Origin: Bermanella sp036960565
GTDB lineage: Bacteria; Pseudomonadota; Gammaproteobacteria; Pseudomonadales; Oceanobacteraceae
DNA: 64,000 nt
Direction: 5' to 3'
Assembly: GCA_036960565.1 (NCBI GenBank)
Contig: JBALXQ010000019.1
Location: 29,804 to 93,803, forward strand
Both the position numbers and the translations under genes were made by a program. Every line of letters starts with the position of its first letter. Within the stretch, counting starts at the first letter, position 1. A model generated the notes under the pieces. That model did not search any database and was not told the origin of the DNA. It saw only the letters and a list, made by a program, of their open reading frames with translations. Of the stretch, positions 8,887-17,521 are shown piece after piece.

Positions 8887-9970
8887 CTTGAGTGGCTCCT
8901 TGGCTGAGCTCTGTTTTATTTAACACGGCGGCATTTACGGGGATGTGTTTTTCAGTTTTACTTTTACTGTTGTTGTTTCGAGTGCTTAAAACCGCATTAA
9001 AGCGCGCCATAATTTCGGCCACCGACTCAACACCCGTTATGCGCTCAACACTTTTACCGGCCTGAAAATAATCTTTATAGCCCATGCCTTCTTTGGCAGA
9101 GCGTTTAAATTTCCAGATAGATAAAATAGCGTAATAGGTGCGTGTCCAGTGTTTGGTTTTTCGGCCTCTCAATAACATGCGGGCAATGGGTCCAGCCCGA
9201 GTGCCCATTTTCTTAACCGATTCAGTTGCAATAATGGCGCAGGGTACACCCGAAATTTTATCGGTTAAAACAATGTCCTCTTCATTCGAGGCCACAATAG
9301 AATTTTTATAATCATCATGGGCTTGGCACTCTTTGGCGGCAATAAAGCGCGTGCCCAGCTGCACCCCTTGGTAACCCATGTCCAACACCTTGGCCATGTC
9401 GTTTTCATCGCCTATGCCACCGGCACACAAAACCGGCACACCTAAATCATGAGTTTCATTGTATAGCTGTTCGGCCCCTAATGTTCCAGCATGGCCACCG
9501 GCGGCATCGTTAACACAAATCAAGCCGTCTACCCCTGCCTGCAGTGCACGCTTCGCCCATTTTCGAGACGTAATATTATGGTAAACAATGCCGCCTTTGG
9601 CGTGGGCCTTATCTACCACCCATTGCGGATTTCCCAAGGCCGTCACAAAAAAACGTACACCTTCTTCTAAAGCAATGTCCATCCATAATTTCATGCGTTC
9701 TTCATAAGCACTGATAGATTTTTCAACAATCACATTTAAACCTACTGGCTTATCTGTAAGGGATTTAATTAACTTTAAACCTTCGCGAAAGTCATGTTGA
9801 TGCGCGTACACCATGGCAATGGGCTGAATAATGCCTATGCCTCCTGCTTCAGATGTGGCCGCCACTAACTCTGGGTTACTGCATGGATACATGGCCCCAC
9901 AAATAATGGGAGACTCAATACCTACTTGCGATAAAAATGAAACGTTGCCACTGCTTGTTTGCTCAGACAT
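8879..9970 (-). CDS. Nitronate monooxygenase / enoyl-reductase-like FMN protein
   Basis: 363 residues in the 2-nitropropane dioxygenase (NMO) fold, a FMN-binding TIM barrel. Key segments: IICGAMYPCSNPELVAATSEAGG near the N-terminus, GLNVIVEKS, VDGLICVNDAAGGHAG in the middle, VLCAGGIGDEND and GVQLGTRFIAAKEC. Members oxidise alkyl nitronates such as propionate 3-nitronate, or act as flavin enoyl reductases. It starts 10 nt after the TetR stop, with AGGGAA upstream, and overlaps the MDR gene downstream. This is a different subfamily from the protein at 28953-29927. Confidence 0.82.
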   Translation of the reverse strand: MSEQTSSGNVSFLSQVGIESPIICGAMYPCSNPELVAATSEAGGIGIIQPIAMVYAHQHDFREGLKLIKSLTDKPVGLNVIVEKSISAYEERMKLWMDIALEEGVRFFVTALGNPQWVVDKAHAKGGIVYHNITSRKWAKRALQAGVDGLICVNDAAGGHAGTLGAEQLYNETHDLGVPVLCAGGIGDENDMAKVLDMGYQGVQLGTRFIAAKECQAHDDYKNSIVASNEEDIVLTDKISGVPCAIIATESVKKMGTRAGPIARMLLRGRKTKHWTRTYYAILSIWKFKRSAKEGMGYKDYFQAGKSVERITGVESVAEIMARFNAVLSTRNNNSKSKTEKHIPVNAAVLNKTELSQGATQDA

Positions 9971-9979
9971 GTTAATTCC

Positions 9980-10693
9980 CTATGGTTTATTATTATTTTC
10001 TAGGCGATCTATTAGTTGCTCTAATCTTGTTAAATTATTTTCAAATTTTTTCGGCGTTTGAGCAGGCTCACTTGCCCTCACCACCACGCCATTTAAAATA
10101 ATGGACAAAATCTCTTCGGTTAACTGGTCACGCTCAAACGTGGCCTTACTGCTATTTAATACATTCCAACCGGCGTGTTCTAAGCTACCAAAAATCATAT
10201 CGCGCACCGTTTTAGCTGAAATATTCTCTCTTATTTCACCTTGGCTTATGCCCTCTTCAATAACCCTTAATAAAATCTCGCTGTATTGACGAGTAAGCTG
10301 ATGCATTTCAGAATGAGGATAATTATTTAACGGACGCACTTCTTGAAGCAGTAAACGGCATAATCCGGTATCTTCAAAAAAGGTTTGAATATGGCGAGTA
10401 ATCAAAACCCGTAATTGGTTTTCGATACCTTTAATGCCCTGCAGGCAGTTTTCGGTATTTTCAATTAATTTTTTATAAAAACCCGACACTACACCGGCCA
10501 ATAAATCTTGTTTATTGGCAAAGTGTTTGTAGATGGTGCCCTCGGCCACCCCAGCGCCTTTGGCAATCTCACTCATGGCCGTTTTTTCATAACCCTTAAT
10601 GGAAAAAATACCATGGGCGGCGGCCAGAATATCCGATTCCCGTACGGCCTTAGGCTGGCGTGTTCTGCCTGACAACTTTATCCCTGCACTCAT
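9980..10693 (-). CDS. TetR-family repressor of the NMO/MDR operon
   Basis: 237 residues from the ATG at 10693; a TTG at 10705 in the same frame is the alternative. N-terminal HTH at about 15-60 (ILAAAHGIFSIKGYEKTAMS, AKGAGVAEGTIYKHFANK), then the helical ligand domain, and a disordered tail ending LENNNKP. It is the first gene of the operon with the NMO and MDR genes. A 19-bp palindrome overlaps its start region and a related copy lies about 106 bp upstream, so autoregulation is very likely. The ligand is probably an acyl or nitro/enone compound but this is inference. Confidence 0.9.
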   Translation of the reverse strand: MSAGIKLSGRTRQPKAVRESDILAAAHGIFSIKGYEKTAMSEIAKGAGVAEGTIYKHFANKQDLLAGVVSGFYKKLIENTENCLQGIKGIENQLRVLITRHIQTFFEDTGLCRLLLQEVRPLNNYPHSEMHQLTRQYSEILLRVIEEGISQGEIRENISAKTVRDMIFGSLEHAGWNVLNSSKATFERDQLTEEILSIILNGVVVRASEPAQTPKKFENNLTRLEQLIDRLENNNKP

Positions 10694-10712
10694 TAGTGAG
10701 TTCAACTCATTA
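10694..10712. promoter_or_regulatory. Probable TetR operator, proximal copy
   Basis: Imperfect palindrome TAGTGAGTTCAACTCATTA with a perfect 13-bp core, immediately upstream of the ATG at 10693. It aligns with the distal copy at 10800-10818 over the pattern GTGAG-N5-CTCA. Confidence 0.6.
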
Positions 10713-11151
10713 GATAGTTATTCAAAAATAACCTGTTATTGAGCATAAATCTAGAAATATGTGTTAATTTTAATCACACCTTAGGGTAATTCTGACACTA
10801 AGTGAGCTTGACTCACTTAAGCATTAAATTAAAGCAATGGCATTACAACACTGCCAACCAACTTCATAAGCCTGCTTATTTATAAGGTTGATTCCAGGCC
10901 ATTATCGTCACTGATGCGAGTCTTTACTGGCCGTTTTAAAAATACTCGTGCAAAATCAGGCACTTGAACTTAATGGCCACTAAATCAGCGTGCCAAAGCA
11001 AACCAAATAACAGGCGCGCACAGTTTGCGTGGCGACTTGAAAATGGATTTTGAAAATTCCCAAATGAAACCACAGAACTACCTTAATACCAGACTAAATA
11101 CACTCCTGCGTAAACGCACATGCGCACTATTAAAATGTTATAGGGCATTCC
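10706..11151. other. Intergenic region (446 bp) upstream of the TetR operon
   Basis: No ORF with coding character. It contains the two operator-like palindromes near its left end and otherwise unremarkable AT-rich sequence. A short palindrome TGCGTAAACGCA (11108-11119) lies close to the lipoprotein gene. No promoter could be assigned with confidence. Confidence 0.45.
10799..10819. promoter_or_regulatory. Probable TetR operator, distal copy
   Basis: Perfect 8-bp arms TAAGTGAG (10799-10806) and CTCACTTA (10812-10819) around CTTGA. The same half-site as the copy overlapping the TetR start, 106 bp away centre to centre (ten helical turns). Confidence 0.6.
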
Positions 11152-11580
11152 ATGCTTAAACTGTGTCTTTTTATTCTTTCAGTATTTTCTCTTTCAGGTT
11201 GCTCTATGTTGATCGAGCGCTCTGCAAAATACAGCGAGTTTGCATTAGAAGACGGACACACCAGAGAAGATATTATTGCGGAACTTGGAGAGCCTATAAA
11301 ATCAAATTCTTCCGATAAGGACTGTCATTGTGAAGTATTCCTTGTAGAAGGGCGTATCTTCGACACTGGCGATTACTGGGCATCAAATGCTGGCTGGATA
11401 ATGACTCTAGGGATTCATGAGTTACTATTTTTTCCAATGTCGGTATGGGAGGTAGCTTCAGAAGGTATCAGCCCATCTGAAAAAGAATTAGAAATTTGCC
11501 CTCATGGTGATCGTTGGTGGCTTAGAGAGGTACGTGATGAACATTACCTCTGCAATGATTACTTGTTAGTAACCCCATAA
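11152..11580 (+). CDS. Small outer-membrane-type lipoprotein, function unknown
   Basis: 142 residues with a lipoprotein signal (LSVFSLSGC, Cys17). After it comes a segment like the SmpA/BamE repeat (HTREDIIAELGEP, about 36-48). The rest is rich in aromatic and acidic residues, with a cysteine pair D-C-H-C near 58-60. I do not recognise a family beyond the BamE-like motif, which in other proteins mediates protein contacts at the outer membrane. AGGG lies 8 nt before the ATG. It sits alone at the edge of a decaying accessory region. Confidence 0.65.
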   Translation: MLKLCLFILSVFSLSGCSMLIERSAKYSEFALEDGHTREDIIAELGEPIKSNSSDKDCHCEVFLVEGRIFDTGDYWASNAGWIMTLGIHELLFFPMSVWEVASEGISPSEKELEICPHGDRWWLREVRDEHYLCNDYLLVTP

Positions 11581-11679
11581 CAAGTGCCTGCATTTGACTG
11601 AATTTCCCCCGATAATGTAGATACAATTAATCAATTAGGCTCAACTAATGCCTAACAAAAAAATCTGGAATGAAAAAAT

Positions 11680-12066
11680 ATGAGCGACCGTGCTATTTCA
11701 AAAGTTATTGAGAACTACTGCGAGTCATTTCGACCAGGCAATGCAAGTGCTATCCTCCCATTTTGTCATTGCCCGCTCACTGTTTTCACTCATAACACGT
11801 TCATGTCTCTTTCAGAACCCTGCGAAATTGAAGCTCAGTTTTCTGATATTTTAAGCTCCTTAATCGATCAACAATTCTCACACAGCACCATCAATAACAT
11901 GCACACACATAACTTAAATAAAAACACAGCTTTAGTGACTGCAGAATTTACGCGAATAAAGAATGATGCAAGTATTTTGGAAGAAATATCTGCAACGTAT
12001 ACCCTTCACAGAAATCAAGAAGGGGATTGGAAAATAGCAGTCATTATTGTCCATGATACCGAATAA
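11680..12066 (+). CDS. NTF2-like / SnoaL-type small protein
   Basis: 128 residues. The pattern of an N-terminal helix (ISKVIENYCESFRPGN), LPFCHCPLTVFT, and later strands NTALVTAEFTR, ISATYTLHRN and GDWKIAVIIVH fits the cone-shaped NTF2-like fold. That fold is used by many unrelated small enzymes and binding proteins, so no function is assigned. The codons and RBS (GGA before ATG) look ordinary. It lies between the lipoprotein and the azoreductase remnant, with no obvious link to either. Confidence 0.65.
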   Translation: MSDRAISKVIENYCESFRPGNASAILPFCHCPLTVFTHNTFMSLSEPCEIEAQFSDILSSLIDQQFSHSTINNMHTHNLNKNTALVTAEFTRIKNDASILEEISATYTLHRNQEGDWKIAVIIVHDTE

Positions 12067-12161
12067 CTCATGGGTAAATGAATAACCAGCACAGCAAAGC
12101 CACGTTTACGACGTGCTTTATGTGAGTGCTAATGTAACCTGCGCCATTTAAATAAACCGCA

Positions 12162-12746
12162 CTAAAGGCTATCTATCTTGCCATGGGCAGCGACGGTGAC
12201 CTTTCCTTCATCACGGCCTAGGCCACTGCTATCAATAATGGTCACATCTTCAATGCCAATAAATCCTAAAACGTGATGAATATAGCCTGAGACAAAATCG
12301 ATATCACTGCCCAGCGGTGTGCCGCCTGAACTAATTATCACGTAGGCTTTTTTATTTTTTAGTAAACCTTCGGGGCCATTTTCACCATAACGAAAAGTAA
12401 CCTTGGCTCTGGCGACTTGATCTATCCAGGCTTTGAAGGCAGCGGGAACATTAAAGTTATAAATGGGCAATCCTATCACCAGTGTGTCGGCGCTTTTTAA
12501 TTCGCTAATTAAGGCATCAGAGCAAGACAATACAGCTCTCTGCTCGGCGGTGAGCTCTGTTATATCGGTGGCATTCGCTTCTGCCCAGGCTTCATTAATT
12601 AAGGCAATGCCAACGGCCAGATCACGCTCCTTTACCTTTGCGGGGCTTTGACTTTGCAGGCGGGTGATTAAACGATCACTGAGCGCGCGACTGTATGAGC
12701 CTTTTTTGCGCAGGCTGGTATCAATCCTTAAAATTTATTGTGTCAT
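12162..12746 (-). pseudogene. azoR: FMN-dependent NADH azoreductase, nonsense codon at position 4
   Basis: Reading from the ATG at 12746 gives M-T-Q-stop (TAA at 12737-12735). The same frame then stays open for about 190 codons that match AzoR: ILRIDTSLRKKGSYSRALSD, VIGLPIYNFNVPAAFKAWID, NKKAYVIISSGGTPLGSD, GFIGIEDVTII. Full length would be 194 residues, close to the usual 200. A single change (AAA to TAA) explains the stop. Expression could only survive from an ATT codon right after the stop or a much later TTG at 12530 that would lose the flavin-binding N-terminus. The neighbouring SDR and LysR remnants are also broken, so true decay is likely. Confidence 0.75.
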
Positions 12747-12808
12747 GTTTTTCTCACTGCTTTAAATGTTGGTTACAACATCTGTTGCAGCCTAAGAACA
12801 TAATGGGG

Positions 12809-13320
12809 TTAAGCGCTAAAACCACCATCAATAGTGTGTTGAGCACCCGTAATAATGCCGGCTTCAGGGCCTGTCAGATAAGCGACCATGCCGGCAACCT
12901 CTTCGGCTTTTACGTGACGCTTGATGGTCATAAAGGAATGCATTGTGTCTTTCATGGGGCCATCTTCAGGGTTCATCTCAGTGTCCACTGGGCCTGGCTG
13001 AATGTTGTTAACGGTGATATCTGTACCCTAGGTCACGAGCTAGGCCACGTACAAAACCCTGCATGGCCGCTTTGCTTAAGGCATAAGCTGTACCGCCTGC
13101 CATGGGCATGCGATCAGCATTAACCGAGCCTATTACAACAATCCTACCACCGTCATTCATTTTCTTAGCTGCCTCAATACTGGCGTGATAACGGCTACGT
13201 ACATTTACAATGTCGTCAGGGGGTTAATTCCAAGGCATCCCCCATGACCAATACGCCAGCGGCGATCACTAAAATATCCAACGCACCCTGCTCTTGAATC
13301 ACAGCGGCCAGCATTAAGGT
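12809..13320 (-). pseudogene. SDR (FabG-like) pseudogene, N-terminus missing and two frameshifts
   Basis: Three overlapping frames read continuously as an SDR. Frame one: AAVIQEQGALDILVIAAGVL to ELTP, ending in a stop. Frame two: DDIVNVRSRYHASIEAAKKM, VVIGSVNADRMP, TAYALSKAAMQGF to RDLG. Frame three: TDITVNNIQPGPVDTEM to HTIDGGFSA and a stop at 12809. Each break is explained by one extra base in a homopolymer (G5 at 13219-13223, C3 at 13026-13028 on the plus strand). The Rossmann N-terminus (about 75 residues with the GxxxGIG motif) is absent; homology stops near 13320, where LysR sequence begins on the other strand. Confidence 0.85.
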
Positions 13321-13324
13321 GCCT

Positions 13325-13587
13325 ATTCGAATGTGTGCTACAAATGGTGATGCTTTGGTTTAGGCGTATTATGCGAGCCCAGTTTTATTGTGCATGGCGC
13401 GGTTGAGCGCGGAGTCTTAAAGCCCGTGATAACGGATTTTCAATGGTATGCCATGAATATCTATGCGGTGTATCCGCAAAGCAAACATCTTCCTGCGCGA
13501 GTTAGAGCCTTTATTGATTTTCTTGCCTCTCACTTTGGGGATACTCCATATTGGGAGCGTTTTTTAACGGCGACGGATAAAGATTAA
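13325..13587 (+). pseudogene. LysR regulator remnant (C-terminal quarter only)
   Basis: A degraded start (ATNGDALV in one frame, then GLGVLCEPSFIVH in another) leads into an open C-terminus: VLKPVITDFQWYA, IYAVYPQSKHLPARVRAF, SHFGDTPYWERF. It aligns with the C-terminal part of the intact CrgA-like LysR at 3846-4778 (CAVYP, TRAFIDYL, PVWQRE). The first 200 residues, including the DNA-binding domain, are missing. With the SDR remnant it forms what was once a divergent LysR/SDR pair from which the centre has been deleted. Confidence 0.8.
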
Positions 13588-13715
13588 TAAAGGCAATTTA
13601 TCCTAGAGCTCGTGTTATTTATAGCATTGCACTAGGCATGTTTTTAAAAAAATTAGGTGGCAACCATACCGGTAGTTTTTCACCTTTTCCTCGTTATTAA
13701 CTAATCCATGCATAA

Positions 13716-13745
13716 CCAACCTTGCCATTCTAGCGCCAAGGTTGG
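13716..13745. terminator. Hairpin downstream of the LysR remnant
   Basis: Arms CCAACCTTG (13716-13724) and CAAGGTTGG (13737-13745), 12-nt loop, no T-run. A weak terminator or transcript-end hairpin. Confidence 0.35.
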
Positions 13746-13870
13746 CTGCAACTAAGCGCCGTTTTGACTCCTATCAGCAATTAATTGGGGCTAGGCCAAT
13801 TTTCTGATAAAATCCCGCTCCCCAGCAATCTCGTGGATTGTGCTGGGCTTACCTAAGACTAGGATTTATT

Positions 13871-14329
13871 TTGACCAATAATGAAATTTTACAGCTTGTC
13901 CTGAGCACATTTGATTTAAATGACAGCACCGTTATTAAAATCTTCTCTTTGGCCGATTTTAATACAACGCAAGAACAAGTAAGCAATTGGTTAAAAAAGG
14001 AAGATGACGAGACCTTCGTTAAGCTTCAAGACTCGGAATTAGCCTCGTTCCTTAATGGTTATATTAACCTGAAGCGTGGTAAACGTGATGGCGCGCAACC
14101 AAAACCAGAAACCTATTTGAACAACAATATGGTATTTCAAAAACTGCGTATTGCGATGAATTTAAAGGCTGAAGATATTTTAAATATTTTAGAATATGCC
14201 GACATTAATTTAAGCAAACATGAGTTAAGTGCATTTTTCCGCAAGCCTGAAAACAAGCACTATAAAGACTGCACAGATAAAACCCTGCAAGGTTTTTTAC
14301 AGGGTGTTGGGTACCAGCTAGAACCATAA
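13871..14329 (+). CDS. DUF1456 (YehS-type) protein
   Basis: 152 residues. The start is taken as the TTG at 13871, which follows AGGA at 13861-13864 and gives the family N-terminus LTNNEILQLVLSTFDL; upstream in-frame codons add a non-conserved peptide. The protein consists of two similar helical halves: one with STVIKIFSLADF then LASFLNGYINLKRG, the other with RIAMNLKAEDILNILEYADI then LQGFLQGVGYQLEP. This is the repeat seen in the DUF1456 family. Its biochemical role is unknown in all bacteria. Confidence 0.85.
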   Translation: MTNNEILQLVLSTFDLNDSTVIKIFSLADFNTTQEQVSNWLKKEDDETFVKLQDSELASFLNGYINLKRGKRDGAQPKPETYLNNNMVFQKLRIAMNLKAEDILNILEYADINLSKHELSAFFRKPENKHYKDCTDKTLQGFLQGVGYQLEP

Positions 14330-14350
14330 AAAACCATTAAATAAACATGA

Positions 14351-14374
14351 AAGCGCTGTCAAATCACAGCGCTT
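14351..14374. terminator. Hairpin after the DUF1456 gene
   Basis: Perfect 9-bp stem AAGCGCTGT (14351-14359) / ACAGCGCTT (14366-14374), 6-nt loop, 21 nt past the stop; only a weak T-tract follows. Confidence 0.55.
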
Positions 14375-14475
14375 CTAACTGGGCTTGGCAGCCTAGAAAG
14401 AAATGAGGATCTGCTCTTTTTGTGGATCAAGCATTAAGAAAAAATGGCAACAAATAGCACACAGGCTAGGCATTA

Positions 14476-14829
14476 ATGAACAATAACCCAGAAATAATTG
14501 CGCGCCTGCGCGCGAACATTCCCTCCTTCGAATGTGTACAAGGTTGTCATGATTGTTGCGGCCCAGTCACCACATCCTCTGAAGAAATGTCACGCTTACC
14601 CGTGAAAACAGACGCCGAGCATGATGCCGCACTCGATCACTTTAACTGCGTGCATTTAGGCCCTAAAGGTTGCGAGGTTTACACCGAGCGTCCATTAATC
14701 TGCCGGTTGTTTGGCACCACGCCCCGCATGCCCTGCCCTAACGATCGTCGCCCTGAAGAAATGGTAGACCGTAAAATCGAGCAACAGGTCCATCACTACA
14801 TTGCGACCACACGGCAAGTGTTGGTGTAA
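14476..14829 (+). CDS. YkgJ-type cysteine-cluster protein (zinc/iron-chelating domain)
   Basis: 117 residues. The N-terminal cluster CVQGCHDCCG (about 20-29) and the later C-V-H (near 56), G-C-E-V-Y and RPLICRLFG form the CxxxCxxCC...C...C pattern of the YkgJ / Fe-S-oxidoreductase-like family. It is thought to bind Zn or an iron-sulfur centre. The RBS AGG lies a few bases before the ATG. It is monocistronic, upstream of the OsmC-YcaO gene but with over 200 bp between them. Exact function is unknown. Confidence 0.85.
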   Translation: MNNNPEIIARLRANIPSFECVQGCHDCCGPVTTSSEEMSRLPVKTDAEHDAALDHFNCVHLGPKGCEVYTERPLICRLFGTTPRMPCPNDRRPEEMVDRKIEQQVHHYIATTRQVLV

Positions 14830-15066
14830 TTTATCAATCACAAGACTGATGCTGGCGCCATCTATTATGGGTCCGCCCAGACTTGTGCCTAAAAGCACTT
14901 ATTTGGTCAGTTTCTACAACTTACCAAGACTATTGCTTCGAAAAAAACGATAATCCCCCGCAATCAATATCAATTCGCCAAATGGCAGCCGCTTAAAGAT
15001 TTAAGCCTGATACTTAGCAAGGGCTTAATGTTTCATGTGCAGCGGCACTACTGTGGAAACTATTCA

Positions 15067-17250
15067 ATGGAAATTAAGGTTAACTTTCTCGACAATCTCA
15101 GACTTGAAGCCAAGTTTGATGATTATACGGTCATCACGGATCAGCCTATTCGTTACAAGGGAGACGGCTCTGCTCCTAGCCCTTTTGATTACTTCCTAGC
15201 GTCATCAGCCCTTTGTGCCGCCTATTTTGTGAAAGTGTATTGTGTGGCGAGAGACATCTCGACTGATGATATTAGGCTTTCGCAAAACAATATCGTTGAC
15301 CCTGAAAACCGCTACAACCAGATATTTCAAATTCAGGTAGAGCTACCAGAGAGCATTTCCGATAAAGACCGTACCGGTATTTTACGCTCCATTGAGCGCT
15401 GTACCGTGAAAAAAGTGGTTCAAACGGGGCCTGAGTTCAAGATTGATGCAGTGGAAAGTCTAGACGAAGATGCACAAGCCATGCTCATGGCACAGGCCGA
15501 CAACGACACAGAAACCTTTATCTTGGGTAAAGACCTACCGCTTGAAAAAACCATTGCCAACATGACCACCTTATTGGCCGATTTGGGTATGAAAATTGAG
15601 ATCTCATCTTGGCGCAATATCGTGCCCAATGTGTGGTCACTGCATATTCGTGATGCGGCCACCCCCATGTGTTTCACCAACGGTAAAGGCGCAACCAAAG
15701 AAAGTGCACTTTGCTCGGCACTGGGTGAATTTATTGAGCGCTTAAACTGCAATTTCTTTTATAACGACCAGTTCCTGGGACAAGACATTGCCAACAGCGA
15801 GTTTGTTCATTATCCAAATGAAAAGTGGTTTAAGCCCGGTGCTGATGACGCACTGCCAGCTGACATTTTAGATGACTATACTCGGGAACTTTACGACCCT
15901 GAAGGCGAGCTTCGTGGCTCACACCTAATCGATACCAATTCGGGAAACAGTGAGCGTGGCATTTGCTCAATCCCTTATGTCCGTCAATCAGATGGCGAGA
16001 CGGTTTATTTTCCATCCAATTTAATTGAAAACTTATATTTAAGTAACGGCATGAGCGCCGGTAATAATTTCAATGAAGCAAAAGTACAATGTTTGTCGGA
16101 AATATTCGAACGCGCAGTGAAAAGACAAATCATTGAACAAGAAATTGTCTTGCCTGATGTGCCTCAAGAAGTGATCAATCAGTACCCAGGTATTGTAGAA
16201 GGAATTAAGGGCCTAGAAGCACAAGGCTTTCCGGTCGTGGTTAAAGATGCGTCATTAGGCGGTCAGTTCCCGGTCATGTGTGTCACCTTGATGAACCCAA
16301 AAACCGGTGGTGTATTTGCTTCATTTGGTGCCCACCCAAGTTTTGAAGCCGCGCTAGAGCGCAGCCTAACTGAATTGTTACAGGGCCGTAGCTTTGAAGG
16401 CTTAAACGATGTTCCCAAGCCCACCTTTAATACCATGGCCGTGGCCGAGCCTGAAAACTTTGTTGAGCACTTTATAGATTCAACCGGTGTCATCTCATGG
16501 CGCTTCTTCAGCGACAAACATGATTATGAATTCTGCGAATGGGATTTCTCTGGCACCAATGAAGAGGAGTCTAATTGCTTATTTGGTATTTTAGAGTCGC
16601 TTGGCAAAGAAGCCTATATAGCCGAGTTTTCTGATCTAGGTTCTGCTTGTCGTATTCTTGTTCCCGACTATTCAGAAGTGTATCCGGTAGAAGATCTTAT
16701 TTGGGATAACACTAATAAGGCGCTTAACTACCGCGAAGATATATTAAACCTTCACTCACTTAGTGATGAAGCATTAGCTAGCTTAATAGAGCGCTTTGAA
16801 GAAAACCAACTAGATGACTACACCGACATTATCACCTTAATTGGTATTGAGTTTGATGAAAACACCGTTTGGGGGCAGCTCACCATTCTTGAACTTAAAA
16901 CGCTTATTCATCTAGCCTTAGGTGAATTAGAAGAAGCCATTGAGCTGGTAGAGACGTTTTTACAGTTTAACGACAATACGGTGGAGCGTGGATTATTCTA
17001 TCAAGCAGTGCACGCAGTGCTTGAGATCACACTAGATGAAGAGCTTGAGCTTGAGGATTTCATCGGTAATTTAAATAGAATGTTTGGCAAAGACAACATG
17101 GCCAATGTGGTGGGCTCTATCGCAGGCGACGTCAGGTTTTTTGGTTTAACGAAAACCAGTATGAAACTGGAAGGTTTGGACAAGCATTTAAGATTAATTG
17201 AAAGCTATAGAAAGCTTCATCAAGCCCGCGCGGCAAAAGCTAAGCGCTAA
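15067..17250 (+). CDS. ycaO: OsmC-YcaO fusion protein
   Basis: 727 residues from the ATG at 15067 (GTGGA upstream); an earlier in-frame ATG adds 13 poorly supported residues. Residues about 1-135 are an OsmC-type thiol peroxidase domain with both expected cysteines (Cys50 in SSALC, Cys112 in ERCTVKK). Residues about 160-575 are a YcaO domain with GEFIERL and the second SEIFERA glutamate pairs that bind ATP-Mg. The C-terminal 150 residues match the helical tail of E. coli YcaO. E. coli YcaO assists RimO in beta-methylthiolation of ribosomal protein S12. The N-terminal OsmC part is an addition relative to E. coli and suggests a redox-linked role. Confidence 0.88.
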   Translation: MEIKVNFLDNLRLEAKFDDYTVITDQPIRYKGDGSAPSPFDYFLASSALCAAYFVKVYCVARDISTDDIRLSQNNIVDPENRYNQIFQIQVELPESISDKDRTGILRSIERCTVKKVVQTGPEFKIDAVESLDEDAQAMLMAQADNDTETFILGKDLPLEKTIANMTTLLADLGMKIEISSWRNIVPNVWSLHIRDAATPMCFTNGKGATKESALCSALGEFIERLNCNFFYNDQFLGQDIANSEFVHYPNEKWFKPGADDALPADILDDYTRELYDPEGELRGSHLIDTNSGNSERGICSIPYVRQSDGETVYFPSNLIENLYLSNGMSAGNNFNEAKVQCLSEIFERAVKRQIIEQEIVLPDVPQEVINQYPGIVEGIKGLEAQGFPVVVKDASLGGQFPVMCVTLMNPKTGGVFASFGAHPSFEAALERSLTELLQGRSFEGLNDVPKPTFNTMAVAEPENFVEHFIDSTGVISWRFFSDKHDYEFCEWDFSGTNEEESNCLFGILESLGKEAYIAEFSDLGSACRILVPDYSEVYPVEDLIWDNTNKALNYREDILNLHSLSDEALASLIERFEENQLDDYTDIITLIGIEFDENTVWGQLTILELKTLIHLALGELEEAIELVETFLQFNDNTVERGLFYQAVHAVLEITLDEELELEDFIGNLNRMFGKDNMANVVGSIAGDVRFFGLTKTSMKLEGLDKHLRLIESYRKLHQARAAKAKR

Positions 17251-17521
17251 ACTCAACCTAAACCCATGACTAAAGATGGCTTCATGGGCAACGGGCAGTG
17301 ATGGTTTATTACTGCTGTATCCACTCTCCCCCGTCACACACCCATTCTATACAGGTGAGATAGGGGCTGGGAGGTCATCAATATGAAGCGTGTGCCCAGT
17401 TGGTGCGAGTCACTATGACGCTTAGGCGCTTCAAAGCCCGCGTAATGTCTTATTTAAACAAGCTCCCCATCCTTGAAAGTGTATAATGCTGCCGGTATTT
17501 CTAACTAGATAGACGAACAAA

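Noticed and set aside
10983..11651. Possible integron cassette/attC sites around the lipoprotein and NTF2-like genes (GTTATAGGGC before the first gene, GCCTAAC at about 11650)
   Set aside because: Neither flanking motif fits the GTTRRRY/RYYYAAC pair at correct spacing with a folding attC between, and no integrase is in the window.
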